Shown piece after piece: positions 5,406 through 7,697 of a stretch of DNA of 7,697 nucleotides. The stretch's first letter is position 1. Every line of letters starts with the position of its first letter. A model generated the notes under the pieces. That model ran no database searches, was not told where the DNA came from, and saw only the letters and a list, made by a program, of their open reading frames with translations. The translations under genes were made by a program, and so were the position numbers. Source of the stretch: Bacillota bacterium (GTDB taxonomy: Bacteria > Bacillota > UBA4882 > UBA8346); the NCBI GenBank assembly GCA_028282485.1, contig JANQHU010000368.1:1-7697 (forward strand). The letters are read 5' to 3'.

Positions 5406-5981
5406 CTATTTCACGATAACCCCACCATCACCAGTAACCACCCCGGCCGCATTAGCTTCATCAATATCAATATGAAGATCTCTGGCAAACTGAGGATGAG
5501 CTCTTACTAAAACTCGGTCAAAGGTCAAGGCCCGTTCTCCTTCTAGTTTAATGGAGATCCATTCTTTATCTTTTAACCCTAAGCTAGCTGCTTCATCAGT
5601 GTGCATATGTAAATGCCTTTGGGCAATAATTAAACCTTCTTTTAATTCAACGCGTCCTTGCGGACCTTCCAAAATAATCGCCGCGCTACCGTTAATATCT
5701 CCCGAATCTCGAATTGGCGGGGTTACTCCTAAAACAAAACTATCAGTTTTGGAGATTTCCACCTGGGTTCTGGGGCGAACCGGACCTAGAATCCGTACTT
5801 TGGGAAAACTACCTTTCGGGCCAATCACTTTGACTGTTTCCTGGGCCGCATACTGTCCTGGTTGGGAAAGTGGCTTCATTTCTGATAACTGATAACCTTC
5901 GCCAAATAATACTTCCAAATCACTTTGGGATAAATGTAAATGCCGGTTCGAGACTCCCACCGGTACTTTTAGATCTGACAT
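5406..5981 (-). CDS. pduL: Phosphate propanoyltransferase / phosphotransacetylase, PduL type
   Basis: 191 residues. It interconverts acyl-CoA plus phosphate with acyl-phosphate plus CoA (propanoyl or acetyl). The family's metal-binding motifs are all visible: SNRHLHLS (11-18, His14 and His16) near the N-terminus, QRHLHMH (121-127), and LHIDIDEAN (169-177, His170) near the C-terminus. The protein starts directly with the catalytic domain and has no N-terminal encapsulation peptide, and no microcompartment shell gene is nearby. A free cytosolic enzyme working as a Pta substitute with acetate kinase, as known in acetogens such as Moorella, is therefore likely. The start is ATG 5981 with GGAGG 11 nt upstream (5993-5997); an in-frame TTG at 6011 lies beyond that site and is rejected. 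A tRNA-Trp gene and a short terminator lie just upstream; no separate promoter fits in between. Confidence 0.94.
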   Translation of the reverse strand: MSDLKVPVGVSNRHLHLSQSDLEVLFGEGYQLSEMKPLSQPGQYAAQETVKVIGPKGSFPKVRILGPVRPRTQVEISKTDSFVLGVTPPIRDSGDINGSAAIILEGPQGRVELKEGLIIAQRHLHMHTDEAASLGLKDKEWISIKLEGERALTFDRVLVRAHPQFARDLHIDIDEANAAGVVTGDGGVIVK

Positions 5982-6012
5982 TTTAAAACACGCCTCCGCT
6001 CTATTTGACAAT

Positions 6013-6033
6013 AAAAAAAAAGCTTTATAAGCT
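6013..6033 (-). terminator. Short terminator after tRNA-Trp
   Basis: On the minus strand AGCTT (6029-6033) and AAGCT (6021-6025) form a 5-bp stem with a 3-nt loop, followed by an uninterrupted T-run of about eight. The stem is short and AT-containing, so read-through is plausible. It ends only 31 nt before the pduL ATG. Confidence 0.6.
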
Positions 6034-6048
6034 AAATTAGATTGAATC

Positions 6049-6124
6049 TGGCAGGGGAGACAGGACTTGAACCCGCAGCCGCCGGTTTTGGAGACCGATG
6101 CTCTACCAATTGAGCTACTCCCCT
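6049..6124 (-). tRNA. tRNA-Trp (anticodon CCA)
   Basis: 76 nt including an encoded 3' CCA. On the minus strand the acceptor stem AGGGGAG/CTCCCCT pairs fully, the D arm is GCTC...GAGC, the anticodon loop CTCCAAA presents CCA (reads UGG, Trp), and the T arm GCGGG-TTCAAGT-CCTGT contains the usual TTC. The discriminator base is G, as in bacterial tRNA-Trp. In many Bacillota this gene precedes secE-nusG; here it is followed by pduL. Confidence 0.97.
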
Positions 6125-6141
6125 ATTTTCGCCACGCATCT

Positions 6142-6170
6142 ATTATAACGAATACCACATTATTTGTCAA
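6142..6170 (-). promoter_or_regulatory. Perfect consensus sigma-A promoter of tRNA-Trp
   Basis: TTGACA (6165-6170) and TATAAT (6142-6147) on the minus strand are separated by exactly 17 nt. A start about 7 nt downstream of the -10 would give a leader of roughly 10 nt before the mature tRNA 5' end at 6124. This is the strongest promoter in the window. Confidence 0.92.
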
Positions 6171-6240
6171 TTCGGAATTTCATCTTTTTTTGAGGTCTTC
6201 CAAAAGGTTTCTAGAAAAAGATTAGTTTGCTTAATAATAA

Positions 6241-6291
6241 AATGCTAAAATAAATAACGTCTGGTTAATCATCCGAAATTATTTTAGCATT
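6241..6291. terminator. 13-bp perfect inverted repeat, likely terminator of the membrane-protein gene
   Basis: aatgctaaaataa (6241-6253) and ttattttagcatt (6279-6291) pair perfectly across a 25-nt loop. It lies 22 nt after the stop of the 6314-6706 gene (minus strand), where a terminator is expected. Neither side has a clean T-run and the loop is long, so the terminator call is moderate; it would also shield the tRNA promoter from read-through. Confidence 0.5.
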
Positions 6292-6313
6292 CTTTAATAA
6301 AAAATATCTAAAG

Positions 6314-6706
6314 CTATCTTAAATTAACCCCGATAACTCCACCAATGGCCCCGACTAGTCCGGCAAATAAAGTCTTGCCAAAGAAAATAACCCAATTAAT
6401 TGGTTGCCCTAGTAGTAGGGCAAAGACCACTAAAATTAAGCAACTGGCGATTCCCACCCCAAAACCGGAAATCCAACCTTTCTCACAGCTCTTCATTCCG
6501 GCCAAGATTGCTCCACTGGCAATACCTAGGTAGGTCACAATTAGATACCAAGTATTTTCCGGCCAACTCCCTACTTGATTAAACCCCAAAAAGACTAAGG
6601 TATTAATAATTAGTAGCTGCCCTAAAATTAACCCAATTCCCACAAAAGAACCAAAAAAAATCTTTCCTAAGGGTAAAAAGGATTCTCTTTCTTCATTAAA
6701 ATTCAT
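6314..6706 (-). CDS. TIGR04086-like four-helix membrane protein
   Basis: 130 residues with a short charged N-terminus (MNFNEERES) followed by four hydrophobic segments at about 15-41, 51-69, 77-98 and 103-127. Several carry Gly-rich helix-packing faces, such as GIASGAILAG and GLVGAIGGVIGVN. Length, topology and the final Gly-rich helix fit the TIGR04086 family of small integral membrane proteins found in Bacillota, whose function is not established. The ATG at 6706 has GGGGAG 7 nt upstream. It lies 91 nt after the FG-GAP-like gene on the same strand and may be co-transcribed with it; no convincing promoter is seen in the gap. A long inverted repeat follows its stop. Assignment is from topology and pattern only. 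Confidence 0.8.
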   Translation of the reverse strand: MNFNEERESFLPLGKIFFGSFVGIGLILGQLLIINTLVFLGFNQVGSWPENTWYLIVTYLGIASGAILAGMKSCEKGWISGFGVGIASCLILVVFALLLGQPINWVIFFGKTLFAGLVGAIGGVIGVNLR

Positions 6707-6797
6707 TTCTCCACTCCCCTCATCAATTATCTACCATGGCCTTATTAACTATTTATAAAAAATTATGAAGGGATTAGTTATTTTATGCTTTACTAAT

Positions 6798-7697
6798 TTA
6801 CTTTTCCGACTCCTTATCTATTAGGGATTCCTTCAGATAAAAGCATTTCTCCGGTTGGCTGAAAAATAGCGGCAGACCGATCTCTTGGTAAAAGTTTAAC
6901 GGAAAAAAGAGCTGATCATTAATAATCTGATAGGGGGGATTCACCTCTAATCCTTGGCTTTCTGGACTGCGGCCGAGATCTTTATAAATCTTCAATTCCA
7001 CTTTTTGATAATTAAATAAATAAGCATCGGCTTCCGTGGTCATTGAAACTCCTAATTCGGGAAATTTAGTAAATACCGCGGCAGCAATATAAAGCCGCCC
7101 TTGATAATAAACTGGTTGGGGGTTGGGCAAATAATCCATCTCCTGGTATTTAACTACAAAAACATCTGAGGGATAAATCCGCAGCTCCAGCAAGACCCGA
7201 TTTAATCCCCAAAATTTAATTTCCCCCTCCTGAATCGGCTTGATAATCTCAGCCATTCTCATTCCTAAACTCTCGCTAAAACTCTCTTGCCACCAACCGG
7301 TTTTTGAGGAATAGCGGCTTATGTGGAGCTTGCCGGAAGTATCCACCGCGTAGAGCTGCTCTTGATTATTAAATTTGGCAAAAGTCATTCTTTCAATTCC
7401 GTATTTAAAAGGAATGGCGTTAACCTTATACTTATGGGTCCTCTGATCCCACCTTAAGGCAAAAGTCATCCGGTTAGTAGTACTATAAAAAACTTCCGTT
7501 GCCCCGTCTTGATTATAGTCACCGCTAGCCACCCCGAGAACTCTTCCCCAAATATAAGTGGACCAGACGGCCACCAGATTATTTTTGGCATTCTCAAAAA
7601 TACTAATACTACCCGTTTTATAAATAACTACTACTTCATTCTTCTGATCTTTATCAATATCCACTATTAAGGCCTGATTTATTTGGGGTAAAATCTG
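6798..7697 (-). CDS. FG-GAP/VCBS-like repeat protein with copper-amine-oxidase-like C-terminal segment (5' partial)
   Basis: The frame is open to the window edge, giving 299 visible residues; the true start lies outside (a GTG at 7664 is an internal Val in the repeat). Two FG-GAP-like calcium-loop motifs are visible, DIDKDQKNEV (13-22) and GDYNQDGATEV (59-69), each followed by a beta-strand, as in beta-propeller repeats of extracellular proteins. The middle is beta-rich with many aromatic residues. Near the end, NPPYQIIND, then LFFPLNFYQEIG (about 253-275) resembles the copper amine oxidase N-terminal-like stalk domain (PPxIINGRTxVPLRxxxExLG) common in clostridial cell-surface proteins, with the usual Gly-Arg lost. 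It is probably exported and envelope-associated, but any signal peptide is outside the window. The substrate or ligand is unknown. Confidence 0.8.
   Translation of the reverse strand, partial: QILPQINQALIVDIDKDQKNEVVVIYKTGSISIFENAKNNLVAVWSTYIWGRVLGVASGDYNQDGATEVFYSTTNRMTFALRWDQRTHKYKVNAIPFKYGIERMTFAKFNNQEQLYAVDTSGKLHISRYSSKTGWWQESFSESLGMRMAEIIKPIQEGEIKFWGLNRVLLELRIYPSDVFVVKYQEMDYLPNPQPVYYQGRLYIAAAVFTKFPELGVSMTTEADAYLFNYQKVELKIYKDLGRSPESQGLEVNPPYQIINDQLFFPLNFYQEIGLPLFFSQPEKCFYLKESLIDKESEK

Noticed and set aside
5551..5892. Plus-strand open frame of 113 codons
   Set aside because: It is the antisense of pduL, whose motifs are unmistakable, and has no independent support.

Overview
The window looks like a piece of a low-GC Gram-positive anaerobe chromosome (Bacillota, probably a clostridial lineage). 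This is inferred from AGGAGG-type ribosome binding sites, a four-helix TIGR04086-type membrane protein, a PduL-type phosphotransacylase not accompanied by microcompartment genes, and a secreted-type protein with FG-GAP-like motifs and a copper-amine-oxidase-like tail. No species can be named from sequence alone.

Left block (1-2595, plus strand): an AT-rich, same-strand gene set. It holds the end of a Lys/Asn-rich small protein, a second Lys/Asn/Ser-rich protein with a helical C-terminal half, a pair of adjacent hairpins, a divergent subtilisin-like (S8) serine protease without a signal peptide, and a small Gly/Asn-rich protein. Gaps are short and each complete gene has a plausible ribosome binding site, so they may be one transcription unit. 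I recognise only the protease. This is the least explained and most interesting part of the window.

Middle block (2596-3944): a class II-type Fic AMP-transferase gene on the minus strand, bracketed by two inverted copies of an ~85-nt repeat. Each copy starts 6-9 nt after the stop codon of a gene pointing towards it (the small left protein on plus, ilvC on minus). The right copy belongs to a ~300-nt GC-rich, hairpin-rich tract that ends in an intrinsic terminator upstream of fic.

Right block (3945-7697, minus strand): housekeeping and cell-envelope genes. They are ilvC (branched-chain amino acid synthesis, of the longer Bacteroidetes/fungal-like form), a 76-aa orphan antitoxin-like gene, pduL (acyl-CoA/acyl-phosphate interconversion), tRNA-Trp(CCA) with a perfect consensus promoter, a TIGR04086-like membrane protein, and the C-terminal part of an FG-GAP-like protein cut by the window edge. 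pduL starts only 32 nt past a short tRNA terminator, so tRNA read-through may feed it.

No CRISPR array, rRNA, transposase or integrase gene was seen.
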